From Microbacter margulisiae (GTDB lineage Bacteria; Bacteroidota; Bacteroidia; Bacteroidales; Paludibacteraceae): 64,000 nucleotides of DNA. Both the position numbers and the translations under genes were made by a program. The stretch is from assembly GCF_014192515.1 (NCBI RefSeq), contig NZ_JACHYB010000002.1, positions 1,054,001 to 1,118,000 on the forward strand. Reading direction: 5' to 3'. Below, one piece after another: positions 1 through 7,907 of the stretch. Every line of letters starts with the position of its first letter. Positions within the stretch are counted from its first letter, which is position 1. The notes beneath the pieces were generated by a model. The model saw nothing but the letters and a program-made list of their open reading frames with translations, was not told the origin of the DNA and did not search any database.

Positions 1-419
1 AGTGGTTTCAACACTACATCCACCAATTCTTTGACTGATGTTTGCGGCACGGTATGGGTGCTCTTCTGCAGTGGCCCCCTTTTAATGCGGAATGTTTCCA
101 GGTCGCCAATCGTCATGTTGGGCGAAGCGGCGATACGCTCCAGAATGGAATAGGTTTGATTGAAGGTTACCGCTTGCTGAATTATGGCCCGCATCTTGTT
201 TATGACCACTGTGGTGCGGCTTATTTGCTTATTTATATACAAGGCATGCAGAGCGCACCATTGCGTACAGTAATCGTTCCATTGCTCCACCTCCCCTTCC
301 GTGATTCCCAGACGTACCGCATGGGTAGCAGGACTCCCTTTTTCGAAATAAGCAGATGTTATCCTGATGTATATGTCAAATCCTTCTATTGTACGTGGAA
401 TGCGTGATCCGTCCGGCAT
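1..419 (-). CDS. Hypothetical Bacteroidetes protein, 3' end outside window
   Basis: An open frame without stop runs on the minus strand from an ATG at 419 to the window edge, giving about 139 residues. It starts MPDGSRIPRTIEGFDIYI and contains AVRLGITEGEVEQWN followed by a helical stretch. From memory this resembles a family of uncharacterised Bacteroidetes proteins of about 200 residues with an RIPxxxxxFDxYI start and a middle LGIT..E...W segment; no function is known to me. There is no signal peptide. The ATG follows an A/T-rich stretch, as usual for this phylum. Coding is supported by sustained openness and that family resemblance; the C-terminal part is unseen. Confidence 0.6.
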   Translation of the reverse strand, partial: MPDGSRIPRTIEGFDIYIRITSAYFEKGSPATHAVRLGITEGEVEQWNDYCTQWCALHALYINKQISRTTVVINKMRAIIQQAVTFNQTYSILERIAASPNMTIGDLETFRIKRGPLQKSTHTVPQTSVKELVDVVLKP

Positions 420-726
420 AGTTGTTTTATTTAAAGATGAATAGTGTATGACTCTGTTGCTCACAGCAGACCTGATGCTTTGAATGCAAGGGGCAAGAAT
501 GCTTGCTTTCCTAATGGGATGATGCATCGGCAGGCTATTGGAGCTCATTGCGTGAGCAAAAATAATCATTATAACAACAAACAAGTTAGGCGTTTTTGCT
601 TTTATTTCATCCGGCCGGATAAAAAGGGGATCGCAGCACGGCACAATACGAAGCGCTCACGTAACACATGGTTTTGTTGCCTGCCGCATAGGAACTAACG
701 ATTTAACGGCTGAACCGGGTAGCCTT

Positions 727-957
727 ACAGTGTTTACTCTAATAACTACAGTGAATACTTTAGTAATTACAGTTAATACTTTAGCAACTACAGTTAATAC
801 TTTAGAAGCTACAGTTAATACTTTAGTAGTTACAGTTAATACTTTAGAAGCTACAGTGAATACTTTAGAAGCTACAGTGAATACTTTAATAACTACAGTT
901 AATACTTTAGTAACTACAGTTAATACTTTAGAAGCTACAGTGTACACTAAAGGTACT
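727..957. repeat. 21-bp tandem repeat array (minisatellite), 11 units
   Basis: Eleven consecutive 21-bp units with no indels: units 2-10 (748-936) are strong, the first (727-747) and last (937-957) degenerate. The invariant core is 'aatacttta'; units differ at a t/g position before the core and at about five positions after it. Since 21 is divisible by three, both strands stay open: the plus frame reads as heptads TVNTLEA/TVNTLVT with Val and Leu spaced as coiled-coil a and d positions, from a GTG at 730 to 987. No ATG start or upstream promoter is obvious, so I list it as repeat, not gene. Confidence 0.85.
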
Positions 958-1499
958 TGCATGTGTATGTTCGTTAGGTTGCTATAAACCACAGTGACTG
1001 CAGTATAGCTTCTTGTTGGGTTATGTCGCATCCTTTATTGGAGAGATTAACCCACAGGGGAAAAGAGGTGACTGCCATGTGTTAGCGTATGCTTTGAACA
1101 GATGTCGCTATGGCATCATGGGGGACGCATTCGATCGGATGGACTATACCCGGACAGTACAATTGCTCCCAATGGCACCCTTTGGATGATCATGCAAGAA
1201 GCCATCATCCATTGTTCATTGCCCCTGTCAATTGAACGGGTTATAGAAAAATGAGAAGTTACGGAAAGATCTAACCCATCCCCCAATCAAATGATAGAAT
1301 GACAGAATGACTGGGTGACTGATAAAACAGCAGAATTAATCTGCCAGACAAGCACAGGCTACCATGGTTGCCAAAACATGATTCTTAAGTGCTGTCCCCT
1401 TTGGTGAAAGGGGACGAGCGGAGGGGGCAGGGTTGGAGAATTAAATAACTGAATGACAGAATAACTGATAAAACAGCAGGAAGTTATACCCTCAAACCT

Positions 1500-1588
1500 T
1501 CAATCCTTGTTTAATTTGCCTCCGGCTTTTAAATTTATATGTTACAGACCTCAAAGGTTTTCAAAACCTTTGAGGTCTGTACGCTTCA
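1500..1588. repeat. 89-bp dispersed repeat, copy A, with 37-bp palindrome
   Basis: Matches 5347-5435 over 89 bp with two mismatches. Positions 1544-1580 form a perfect inverted repeat with 18-bp arms around one central base (left arm contains agacctcaaaggtttt). It lies in non-coding DNA in the same orientation as copy B. A diverged, inverted relative of the sequence just left of this copy is at about 9930-9985. Confidence 0.85.
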
Positions 1589-1855
1589 TTCAACCTTACG
1601 TTATTACCGGGTCTATTCAATAAAGTATGTCAGGGATAGGTTTTAATCGATCTTCCATCTCTGCTCAAAAATAACAAACAGACCCTTGATGTGGAATGAT
1701 GTTGAAATAGCACTGGGTGGAAATGGGTGATGATTGATCTGGGTTACAGATGGCAGGACTAACGTCTCTTGCATCGGGGACAAAACAGAGATAGAGAATC
1801 CGCAAGAGTTATCCATACTATTGTTGCATTTCTGCAACATAGAGTAAATACAGGA

Positions 1856-2175
1856 ACGTAGCTCTGACATCCTCCATCCATTTATAATTTATGAATTCCT
1901 GGACACATGATAATTAAACAGATCACAGGGCTACGCCCCTTACTGCCAATGGAGGAATGGGTTGCTATGAAGATCGCAGGAATACGCCCCTTAACCGGTA
2001 AAGGATGTTTTGTAAAAATAAAAATACAGCCATAAAGCAGGGACGTAGTCCTGACATCTTCGTAGAAAACGATACCCATTACACCAAAATAGCCGCGTAG
2101 CGGTGACATCTTGGGAGAATAAAGATCACGCAACACCATACAGAAGCGTTAGCGCTGACATAGTTTATGGAGTAG
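1856..2175. repeat. Cluster of degenerate dispersed modules (…CTGACATC…)
   Basis: Four related modules occur within about 320 bp: acgtagctctgacatcctc at 1856, ggacgtagtcctgacatctt at 2041, gcgtagcggtgacatcttgg at 2095, and a weaker one, gcgttagcgctgacatag, at about 2146. Between the first two are ctacgcccctta (about 1931) and tacgccccttaa (about 1984). From memory this looks like a family of short intergenic repeats (CGTAGCG-type followed by GACATCTT) common in some Bacteroidales genomes. No coding capacity is evident. Confidence 0.55.
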
Positions 2176-2321
2176 GCTCGTTGCGTCAGAGCTATGCAAA
2201 ACAGGGAAAAATCGGTATCATTCCATGCAGGTCTTTTTGTATGAATCTAAACATGCAGCATATGAGGATCATCCCAGTATCCGGCAGAAGCGCTGCATAA
2301 TGGAATGGGGTTTGTTTCCAT

Positions 2322-2374
2322 AAAAAAGATGCCGTCCGGCAAAGCACATGCACTCACCGGACGGCAAAAAAAAT
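2322..2374 (-). terminator. Intrinsic terminator of the TonB receptor gene
   Basis: A perfect 10-bp GC-rich stem (2330-2339 with 2357-2366, tgccgtccgg) is flanked by A-runs on the left and right, so it reads as hairpin plus U-tract on the minus strand (and also on the plus strand). It lies 22 bp beyond the receptor stop codon. Confidence 0.85.
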
Positions 2375-2395
2375 GAAAAGGATCAACGATGTTGC

Positions 2396-4840
2396 CTAGA
2401 ACTTCACGCTCAGGCCTGCCAACAGATTAAAGCCTGCCTGCGGGAAATAGCCGAAATCGTTATACCGCGTCATCGGATCGCCGGAAGAGGCCTGGTAATA
2501 GTAGGAATAAGTCCATGCGTTGCTGATGTATTGTTCATTCAACACATTGTTGAGCAAAAGTGACAGTTGTAATTGTTGCAACCCTTTCACCGGAATCTGG
2601 TAGCTCAACCGGATGTTGTTGACGCAATAGGCGCTCAATGCGCGGGCACTGCTCCCGGTGTTGTCAATGTATTGTTTCCCTACCCAATGTGTTTCCAGAT
2701 CGGCTTCAAAGCCATGCTTCACAAAGGCCAGCACACTGTTGCCAATCACCGACGGGGAAAATGCAATGGGCACGCTGCCCAGGTAATTGGCTACCTGGCG
2801 GCTCCATGTCCAGTCGGAACCGGAGTAAACATCCACATACTCCATGTAGTTGTCAATGCGGTTTTTACTCAGGGTAAGCCCGGCATTCCACCGCAGGCAT
2901 GCGACAGGCTTCACAGCCCATGTCAGTTCAATACCTGTACGGTAACTTTTAGGCATATTGGTTGTCAATGCTTCACCGATATCATTGATTTTACCGGTCA
3001 GTACCAACTGGTTCTTATAGTTCATAAAATAACCGTTGATGCCGAACGAAGCCCACGGTAAGTCATATTTGTACCCCACTTCCGTATCGTACAATGTTTC
3101 GTTGGTAGGCCATTCGCCAGATGTGGCATCGGTGTAGTTGGTACGCGCCGGTTCACGATGCGCCACGGCAAACGAAGCAAAGAGCTGGTTATGCGCCGAG
3201 GGGCGGTACATTAACCCCACTTTGGGATTAAAGAAATGGAACATCTGATTGACATTCAGGGGCTGCATGGCATTCAGGGCATCATCCCAGTTTTCATTTT
3301 GCCCGTAAAGCGAGTAATGCACCTGCCGGTACTGCAAATCGGTATAAATATTCAACACAGGAAGAATGTCATAATTAAGTTTCAGGTAGATATTCCCGTC
3401 CCATTTGTTGACATTATTACGGTAATATTGCCAGTCGGGCAGCAGGCTTCCGACATAATTCTTCACCCAGGTCACCTGCCCGTAGTGGTCGCCCCAGTAG
3501 TCATTCAATGCCCCTCCGAGTTGCGCCGTCAGCTTCTCCGTCTGGTAATTGAGCGTGAAGACCCCGCCTGCAAACTGGTTTGTCATCCATTGCTGACGTA
3601 CCAGATCGCTGTTGGTGACTTCCGTCCCATTGACATAGAATGGGGTCAGTCCATACTGTGCCAGCACCTGATTCTGCATATACTCCTCATAATAGCCACT
3701 TCCGGGGGTATAATGCAATGCCGCATTCAGGCTCAGTTTATCCGAGAAACGGTGGATGCCGATCAGCTGGTAGGTGGTTTGCAGGTAGTTATCAGTCTGG
3801 TTTTTGTAATAGAGCGGTTTTCCGCTGGCATCAAACCCCATGAAGCCGCACGGGTTGTAGGTGCGGTGCGTATCCAACGAGTCGGCAGGGACACCATCCC
3901 AGGCATGGTAGGTCTTCTCGCTTCCCCCGAAGGTAACCAGCTTGAAGGTCGTATTGGCAGCATAATATCCGGCCTGTAAAAAATAAGAGTATAACCGCGC
4001 GGTAGCCCTGTCAATATACCCGTTGGACGAAATGGAGGAAAACCGTGAGTCGATAGCCCAATGATGGTTGATCAGTCCCGAGCTCACCTTTACATCTCCT
4101 TTGAAGGTATTAAAAGAGCCGTAACTCAGGTCAACCTCACCTGCCGGCTTGAGGGCAGGCCTTTCTGTTTGCAGGTTGATATTCGCTCCAAAAGCGCCGG
4201 CGCCGTTTGTTGAAGTCCCTACCCCACGTTGCACCTGGATATTGTCAAGCGATGAAGCGATATCGGGAATATCCACCCAATAAGTTCCCTGTTCGTCGGC
4301 GTCATTATAGGGAATCCCGTTGATGGTGACATTAATACGCGAAGCATCTGTGCCCCGGATACGGAAATCGGTGTATCCCACGCCTGTGCCGGCATCTGAT
4401 GTAGCAACAAATGAGGGAGTAAATGACAGCAGGTAAGGAACGTCCTGTCCAAGGTTGTTCCGGTTCAACTGTTTCTGGTTCACATTCGTATAGGCAACCG
4501 GCGATTGAGCCGTAGCCTGAATGGAGGACACTGTCACTTCGTTCAGCCAATGGTTTCCCTTTTTAAGATGAAACACGGCCCCGGAAGGCACAGTTACCGT
4601 TTGTTTCAGCGGTTCGTACCCGATAAATGAAATAGATACTTCAGCCTTATTTCCAGAGACGTTTGAAAAACGGAAATATCCTTCCGCGTCAGTGTATTGG
4701 CCTTGCTTGTTATTCAGCATTACCGTAGCTCCTGCCAGCGGCATTCCCTGGTCGTCAACCACCTTGCCTTTCACAATATTTTGCGCTGCAAGTGTCAGCG
4801 CGCATAGCTGCAACATTGCAGCAAATAACATTTTTCTCAT
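2396..4840 (-). CDS. TonB-dependent receptor, probably for thiamin or a precursor
   Basis: Outer-membrane TonB-dependent receptor of 814 residues. A signal peptide (MRKMLFAAMLQLCALTLAAQ) is followed by a carboxypeptidase-regulatory-like domain (about 22-105, VKGKVVDDQGMPLAGATV), a plug domain (about 115-225, with DFRIRGTDASRINVTINGIP and GAGAFGANINL) and a beta-barrel ending in a terminal Phe (LSVKF), typical of Bam substrates. No SusD partner or TonB gene is adjacent. A TPP riboswitch in its leader links the gene to thiamin supply; riboswitch-controlled receptors of this kind are known in Bacteroidetes as predicted thiamin transporters. Substrate assignment is therefore inferred from regulation, not from the protein. 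It is a single-gene unit with its own terminator, and looks richer in G+C than the V-ATPase or ilv regions. Confidence 0.9.
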   Translation of the reverse strand: MRKMLFAAMLQLCALTLAAQNIVKGKVVDDQGMPLAGATVMLNNKQGQYTDAEGYFRFSNVSGNKAEVSISFIGYEPLKQTVTVPSGAVFHLKKGNHWLNEVTVSSIQATAQSPVAYTNVNQKQLNRNNLGQDVPYLLSFTPSFVATSDAGTGVGYTDFRIRGTDASRINVTINGIPYNDADEQGTYWVDIPDIASSLDNIQVQRGVGTSTNGAGAFGANINLQTERPALKPAGEVDLSYGSFNTFKGDVKVSSGLINHHWAIDSRFSSISSNGYIDRATARLYSYFLQAGYYAANTTFKLVTFGGSEKTYHAWDGVPADSLDTHRTYNPCGFMGFDASGKPLYYKNQTDNYLQTTYQLIGIHRFSDKLSLNAALHYTPGSGYYEEYMQNQVLAQYGLTPFYVNGTEVTNSDLVRQQWMTNQFAGGVFTLNYQTEKLTAQLGGALNDYWGDHYGQVTWVKNYVGSLLPDWQYYRNNVNKWDGNIYLKLNYDILPVLNIYTDLQYRQVHYSLYGQNENWDDALNAMQPLNVNQMFHFFNPKVGLMYRPSAHNQLFASFAVAHREPARTNYTDATSGEWPTNETLYDTEVGYKYDLPWASFGINGYFMNYKNQLVLTGKINDIGEALTTNMPKSYRTGIELTWAVKPVACLRWNAGLTLSKNRIDNYMEYVDVYSGSDWTWSRQVANYLGSVPIAFSPSVIGNSVLAFVKHGFEADLETHWVGKQYIDNTGSSARALSAYCVNNIRLSYQIPVKGLQQLQLSLLLNNVLNEQYISNAWTYSYYYQASSGDPMTRYNDFGYFPQAGFNLLAGLSVKF

Positions 4841-4904
4841 AACATTCGGTTATTTTATTGTTTAACAAAATGAAATGAGGGCTTAAAAAAACGATGAAGA
4901 TATG

Positions 4905-4985
4905 TGCTCATTCCCTTCCCGGCATTACCCGGACAGGTTCAAAGGGTATAATCTCAGCCCGTTATATTAAGGCACCCCAAATAGG
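4905..4985 (-). promoter_or_regulatory. TPP riboswitch (THI element)
   Basis: On the minus strand the leader carries the conserved thi-box blocks in order: ggggtgcc, ggctgagat, accctttgaacctg, cgggtaatgccggg and agggaatgag. These match the TPP aptamer, including the CUGAGA core and the ACCUG...GGxUAAUGCC segment. The aptamer ends about 65 nt before the receptor ATG; between them I see no strong terminator, so the switch may act on translation or through a weak terminator that I cannot define. Confidence 0.93.
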
Positions 4986-5042
4986 ACAAATTGGATAAAC
5001 AGTACAAAACGTTGTACACCCGTCTTTGACTGTTATCGGGTA

Positions 5043-5050
5043 CAAAGATA
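5043..5050 (-). promoter_or_regulatory. -7 promoter box upstream of the TPP riboswitch
   Basis: TATCTTTG reads on the minus strand here, a match to the Bacteroidetes -7 element TAnnTTTG. Initiation would fall near 5036, about 50 nt before the aptamer. The -33 element is not at ideal spacing (a TTTTTG lies only 13 nt upstream). Confidence 0.55.
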
Positions 5051-5131
5051 CGCAATCTTTTTGCAAAAAGTTTATAATTGAACTTTTGCAAGTTCCAATG
5101 ACCGGCAGTAAGATGAGAAGATAACAACCTC

Positions 5132-5271
5132 AAAGTAGTGTAGTAGATAGTAGCTAGTAGATAGTAGGAATCTGAAAATCTGAAGTTAAAGAAGTTACAG
5201 GAAGATCAGAAGATAAAAACTGCAAAGTAGACAGTAGTTGGTAGCTAGTAGATAGTAGGAATCTGAGAATC
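5132..5271. repeat. Pair of ~48-bp direct repeats
   Basis: About 48 bp at 5132-5180 recurs at 5224-5271, sharing the block tagctagtagatagtaggaa and the flanking aaagtag and aatc words, with a few substitutions between. The intervening 43 bp has the same simple composition. Confidence 0.65.
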
Positions 5272-5346
5272 GGAAATTTACCCTAAATCCCTAAAGGGCC
5301 TTTTAAACGCCAAATGATTGAAGAAGAAGTTAGAACCCTCAATCAC

Positions 5347-5435
5347 TCAATCCTTGTTTAATTTGCCTCCGGCTTTTAAATTTATATGTTACAGACCTCA
5401 AAGGTTTTGAAAACCTTTGAGGTCTCTACGCTTCA
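5347..5435. repeat. 89-bp dispersed repeat, copy B
   Basis: Second copy of the repeat at 1500-1588, offset by 3847 bp, differing at two positions: the central palindrome base (c to g) and one base near the right end of the palindrome (g to c). The inverted repeat here spans 5391-5427 with one mismatch near its outer end. Both copies are in non-coding DNA flanking the TonB receptor unit. Confidence 0.85.
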
Positions 5436-5479
5436 AAATTTCCATAACAGATTGGCTTTAGACCTGTTGTTGCCTTTAC

Positions 5480-5601
5480 ACTTTTATACCTTACACTTTC
5501 AACCGTAGTTCTCTTTAGACCTTAGACTTTCGACTGCTGTTTGTTGTTTCTCTATAAACTTTACACCTTAAACTTTCAACCGCAGTTGTCTTTAGACATT
5601 A
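5480..5601. repeat. Pair of ~43-bp direct repeats
   Basis: The segment at about 5480-5524 (…ttacactttcaaccgtag, ttctctttagacctta) is repeated at about 5559-5601 (…ttaaactttcaaccgcag, ttgtctttagacatta). No open frame of interest spans it. Confidence 0.6.
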
Positions 5602-5644
5602 GGTACCCAATAAAATAAGGTTCCGGCATATTTACCTGACCAGG

Positions 5645-5992
5645 CTATTGACCTCCCGTTTTATGCAGTTTGATATCAACAGCGTGCATGGTGACCAGGC
5701 ATCCTTTGGGAGTGGCCAGTAAAACCGGTTCGATCACCGCATAAAACGATTCCAGGGTATCTGTCTTATCAATCAGTTCAATCATTACGGGAAGTTTCTC
5801 GGTCAGTTCCCAAAAGCGGGAACTCAGGATGCGGCTCGACTTGCCAAACCCCATTACCCCGCGATAAGCTGTAGCTCCTGAAACACCGTGCTTTTTGGCC
5901 AAACGGACAATCTCTTCGTACAATAGCTTATGATCTACCAGATCCGTTGTACTGAGATAAAATTTCAAAACGCTGTATTCCTGTGCTTCCAT
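5645..5992 (-). CDS. DUF190 family (PII-like) protein next to fluoride channel
   Basis: Protein of 115 residues from the ATG at 5992 (MEAQEYSVLKFYLSTTDLVD); a longer frame reaches back into the neighbouring channel gene and is less likely to be used. It shows the DUF190 pattern: KFYLSTTDxxxHKLLYEEIVRLAKK, GVSGATAYRGVMGFG and a C-terminal CLVTMHAVDIKLHK. DUF190 proteins have a PII-like ferredoxin fold and are often encoded next to CrcB/Fluc channels, which suggests a regulatory role in fluoride export; the ligand is unknown to me. It starts 11 bp after the fluC stop on the same strand, so the two are very probably co-transcribed. Confidence 0.85.
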   Translation of the reverse strand: MEAQEYSVLKFYLSTTDLVDHKLLYEEIVRLAKKHGVSGATAYRGVMGFGKSSRILSSRFWELTEKLPVMIELIDKTDTLESFYAVIEPVLLATPKGCLVTMHAVDIKLHKTGGQ

Positions 5993-6002
5993 AATTATAG
6001 AA

Positions 6003-6377
6003 TTAAAGTGCAGCGCCGGCATTAAAGCCCAGATAGACTGCAGTGAAACCTAACAAAATGCTCAAGCCCGTATATAACAATACCGAATAAGACAACCCGT
6101 TATGTAGCAACATCAGGTTCTCATTTGCAAAAGTGGAAAACGTTGTAAATCCTCCGCAAAATCCCACCATCAAAAACAACCGCCACTCAGCGGTGAGTAT
6201 AGTGCGCTGCTCGGCTATGCCTGTAAGAAACCCAATAATGAAACAACCCAACACATTCACCAGTAAAGTACCGAATGGAATAGACAGAAAATGAAGAGAC
6301 AAATTGATTTTCGACACATAATAGCGGGCTACACTTCCAATAAATCCGCCGGTGCCTATCAGTAAAATGGTTTTCAT
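6003..6377 (-). CDS. crcB: Fluoride ion channel Fluc/CrcB
   Basis: Small inner-membrane protein of 124 residues, the usual size for the family, with four hydrophobic segments. It shows the signature GTGGFIGSVARYY near the N-terminus, FGTLLVNVLGCF in helix 2 and GFCGGFTTFSTF in helix 3, whose Phe and Thr residues line the fluoride pore. Fluc works as an antiparallel dimer that exports fluoride. No fluoride riboswitch is visible in the leader, but a TATCTTTG promoter box lies at 6469-6476. It is followed at once by the DUF190 gene. Confidence 0.95.
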   Translation of the reverse strand: MKTILLIGTGGFIGSVARYYVSKINLSLHFLSIPFGTLLVNVLGCFIIGFLTGIAEQRTILTAEWRLFLMVGFCGGFTTFSTFANENLMLLHNGLSYSVLLYTGLSILLGFTAVYLGFNAGAAL

Positions 6378-6704
6378 CAGAAAATAAATGGTTTCTAAAA
6401 AAGATTACCTGTAACCTTTTCCTGTTTTTATGCGTTGATCATGCTAATCTTCCAGATACATAGAAGTACAAAGATATTGTTTTGTAGCAAGATAAAAAAA
6501 CGAAATAAAAATAATCCAAATTATTTTTGTACCTTTGTCCCCTAAACAATAAGTTTATATTGATATCTTTATCAGCAATGCTTTGCTTCGCCCTTACCTG
6601 GCGAACTTCTCATCGTAAAATCGACCTCATATTCACTTTCTTGTTCGTATTTATTTGTCACAAAGACGTGACATATGCTGTGGTTACATGCGTTTGACAA
6701 CATG
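6378..6704. promoter_or_regulatory. Divergent intergenic region with two -7 boxes
   Basis: Between the minus-strand crcB unit and the plus-strand flavoprotein gene. TATCTTTG reads leftward at 6476-6469 (toward crcB) and TACCTTTG reads rightward at 6530-6537. The rightward transcript would have a leader of about 160 nt, in which I see no recognised riboswitch or leader peptide. Confidence 0.5.
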
Positions 6705-7790
6705 ATGAAATCATTTTTTATTGGTAATAAAGAAATCAGGCTTCCCATTATTCAGGGTGGTATGGGTGTGGGAATTTCACTTTCCGGGTTGGCTTCAGCC
6801 GTGGCCAATGAAGGAGGAGTAGGTGTGATCTCTTGTGCCGGACTAGGATTGTTGTACAGGCAGTATCACGGAGACTATCTGAAAAATTCCATATGGGGAC
6901 TTAAAGAGGAGATACGTAAGTCGCGGGAAAAGACCCAGGGAATTATTGGAGTTAATATAATGGTTGCATTATCTAACTTTTCTGATATGGCACGTACGGC
7001 CATATCAGAAAAAGCAGATATAATTTTTGCCGGTGCGGGACTACCATTGGACTTACCTTCCTATTTAACCAATGACAGTAAAACGCTACTTGTACCGATC
7101 GTCTCTTCTGCACGGGCAGCAAAACTGATATGCGAAAAATGGCAAGCTAATTATAATTATCTGCCTGATGCCATTGTGGTTGAAGGGCCAAAAGCAGGAG
7201 GACACCTGGGATTTAAGAAAGAGCAGATAGAAGATCTGAATTACTCACTGGAACAATTAATACCTGGTGTGGTAGCTATTGCGGCTCAATATGGGGATAA
7301 AAAAAAGATTCCGGTGATTGCTGCAGGCGGTATTAGTACAGGCGAAGATATCGTTCGTTTCATGGAGCTTGGGGCAACCGGAGTGCAAATGGGAAGTATA
7401 TTTGTTCCTACGCACGAGTGTGATGCTTCCGAAACGTTCAAGCAGGCCTATATCAACTCTTCCAAAAATGACTTAATGATCATTCAAAGTCCTGTTGGGA
7501 TGCCCGGACGAGCCTTCGTAGGCGAATTTATACGAAGCGTAAATGACGGTAATGAACACCCAAAGAGTTGCCCATACCACTGCCTGAAAACCTGCAATTA
7601 CAAGACAAGTCCATATTGTATTATCAAGGCGCTTTATAATGCCTCCAAAGGGAAAATGAACAAAGGATATGCTTTTGCCGGGGCTAATGCATATCTTGCA
7701 GAAAAAATCAGTAGTGTGCAAGAGGTTATCGCCAAGCTGAAAGATGAGTTTGTTGCTGCACAACAAAGAATAAAAGCAATCCATCCCTAG
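6705..7790 (+). CDS. Nitronate monooxygenase / FabK-like FMN enzyme
   Basis: FMN-dependent TIM-barrel protein of 361 residues. The N-terminus has the family block LPIIQGGMGVGIS; VEGPKAGGHLG holds the conserved His near residue 168, and AAGGISTGED plus GATGVQMGS form the phosphate-binding end of the FMN site. Such proteins act as nitronate monooxygenases or, in some lineages, enoyl-ACP reductases (FabK), and sequence alone does not settle which. A late Cys cluster, CPYHCLKTCNYKTSPYC (about residues 286-302), is an addition to the classic fold. Two adjacent ATGs (6702, 6705) are candidate starts; the ORF extends a little upstream but those residues lie outside the family block. Confidence 0.85.
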   Translation: MKSFFIGNKEIRLPIIQGGMGVGISLSGLASAVANEGGVGVISCAGLGLLYRQYHGDYLKNSIWGLKEEIRKSREKTQGIIGVNIMVALSNFSDMARTAISEKADIIFAGAGLPLDLPSYLTNDSKTLLVPIVSSARAAKLICEKWQANYNYLPDAIVVEGPKAGGHLGFKKEQIEDLNYSLEQLIPGVVAIAAQYGDKKKIPVIAAGGISTGEDIVRFMELGATGVQMGSIFVPTHECDASETFKQAYINSSKNDLMIIQSPVGMPGRAFVGEFIRSVNDGNEHPKSCPYHCLKTCNYKTSPYCIIKALYNASKGKMNKGYAFAGANAYLAEKISSVQEVIAKLKDEFVAAQQRIKAIHP

Positions 7791-7907
7791 CCATCCCCTT
7801 AGACACTTATTTATCACGCAATAGATTCAGTTTTGAAACCTTGCGTTGTAAATGACATTTATTTTATTTCTATTAAAACCGGTTGCTCATTGCAGCCAAA
7901 CAATTTT

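Larger units (their letters stand above)
420..2321. other. Long repeat-rich non-coding region
   Basis: About 1.9 kb without a convincing gene. Short open frames here have no recognisable family, conflict with each other on both strands and run through repeats. The stretch holds a 21-bp minisatellite (727-957), an 89-bp dispersed repeat with a perfect palindrome (1500-1588) and a patch of degenerate modules sharing the word CTGACATC (about 1856-2175). The piece between about 960 and 1490 shows no recognisable element beyond repeated words such as 'actgataaaacagcag' at about 1317 and 1463. Confidence 0.6.
5051..5644. other. Non-coding repeat-rich intergenic region
   Basis: About 600 bp with no supported gene. 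It contains paired local repeats (5132-5271 and 5480-5601) around copy B of the 89-bp dispersed repeat. Strand composition is strongly skewed in blocks of simple words (agtagatagta, ctttagac), characteristic of the non-coding repeats in this genome. Confidence 0.6.

Noticed and set aside
444..698. 84-residue plus-strand open frame
   Set aside because: No recognisable family, no start context, A/T- and repeat-rich surroundings and overlap with other random frames.
727..957. CRISPR array
   Set aside because: Units are 21 bp with no spacers between them; this is a tandem minisatellite.
1643..2139. Two minus-strand open frames of 75 and 85 residues
   Set aside because: They run through the degenerate CTGACATC module cluster and have no protein-like conservation that I can recognise.
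3236..3979. 247-residue plus-strand open frame inside the TonB receptor
   Set aside because: Shadow of the receptor gene; hydrophobic residues reflect antisense reading of the beta-barrel codons.
6378..6470. Fluoride riboswitch upstream of crcB
   Set aside because: The conserved fluoride-aptamer pseudoknot blocks are not present.
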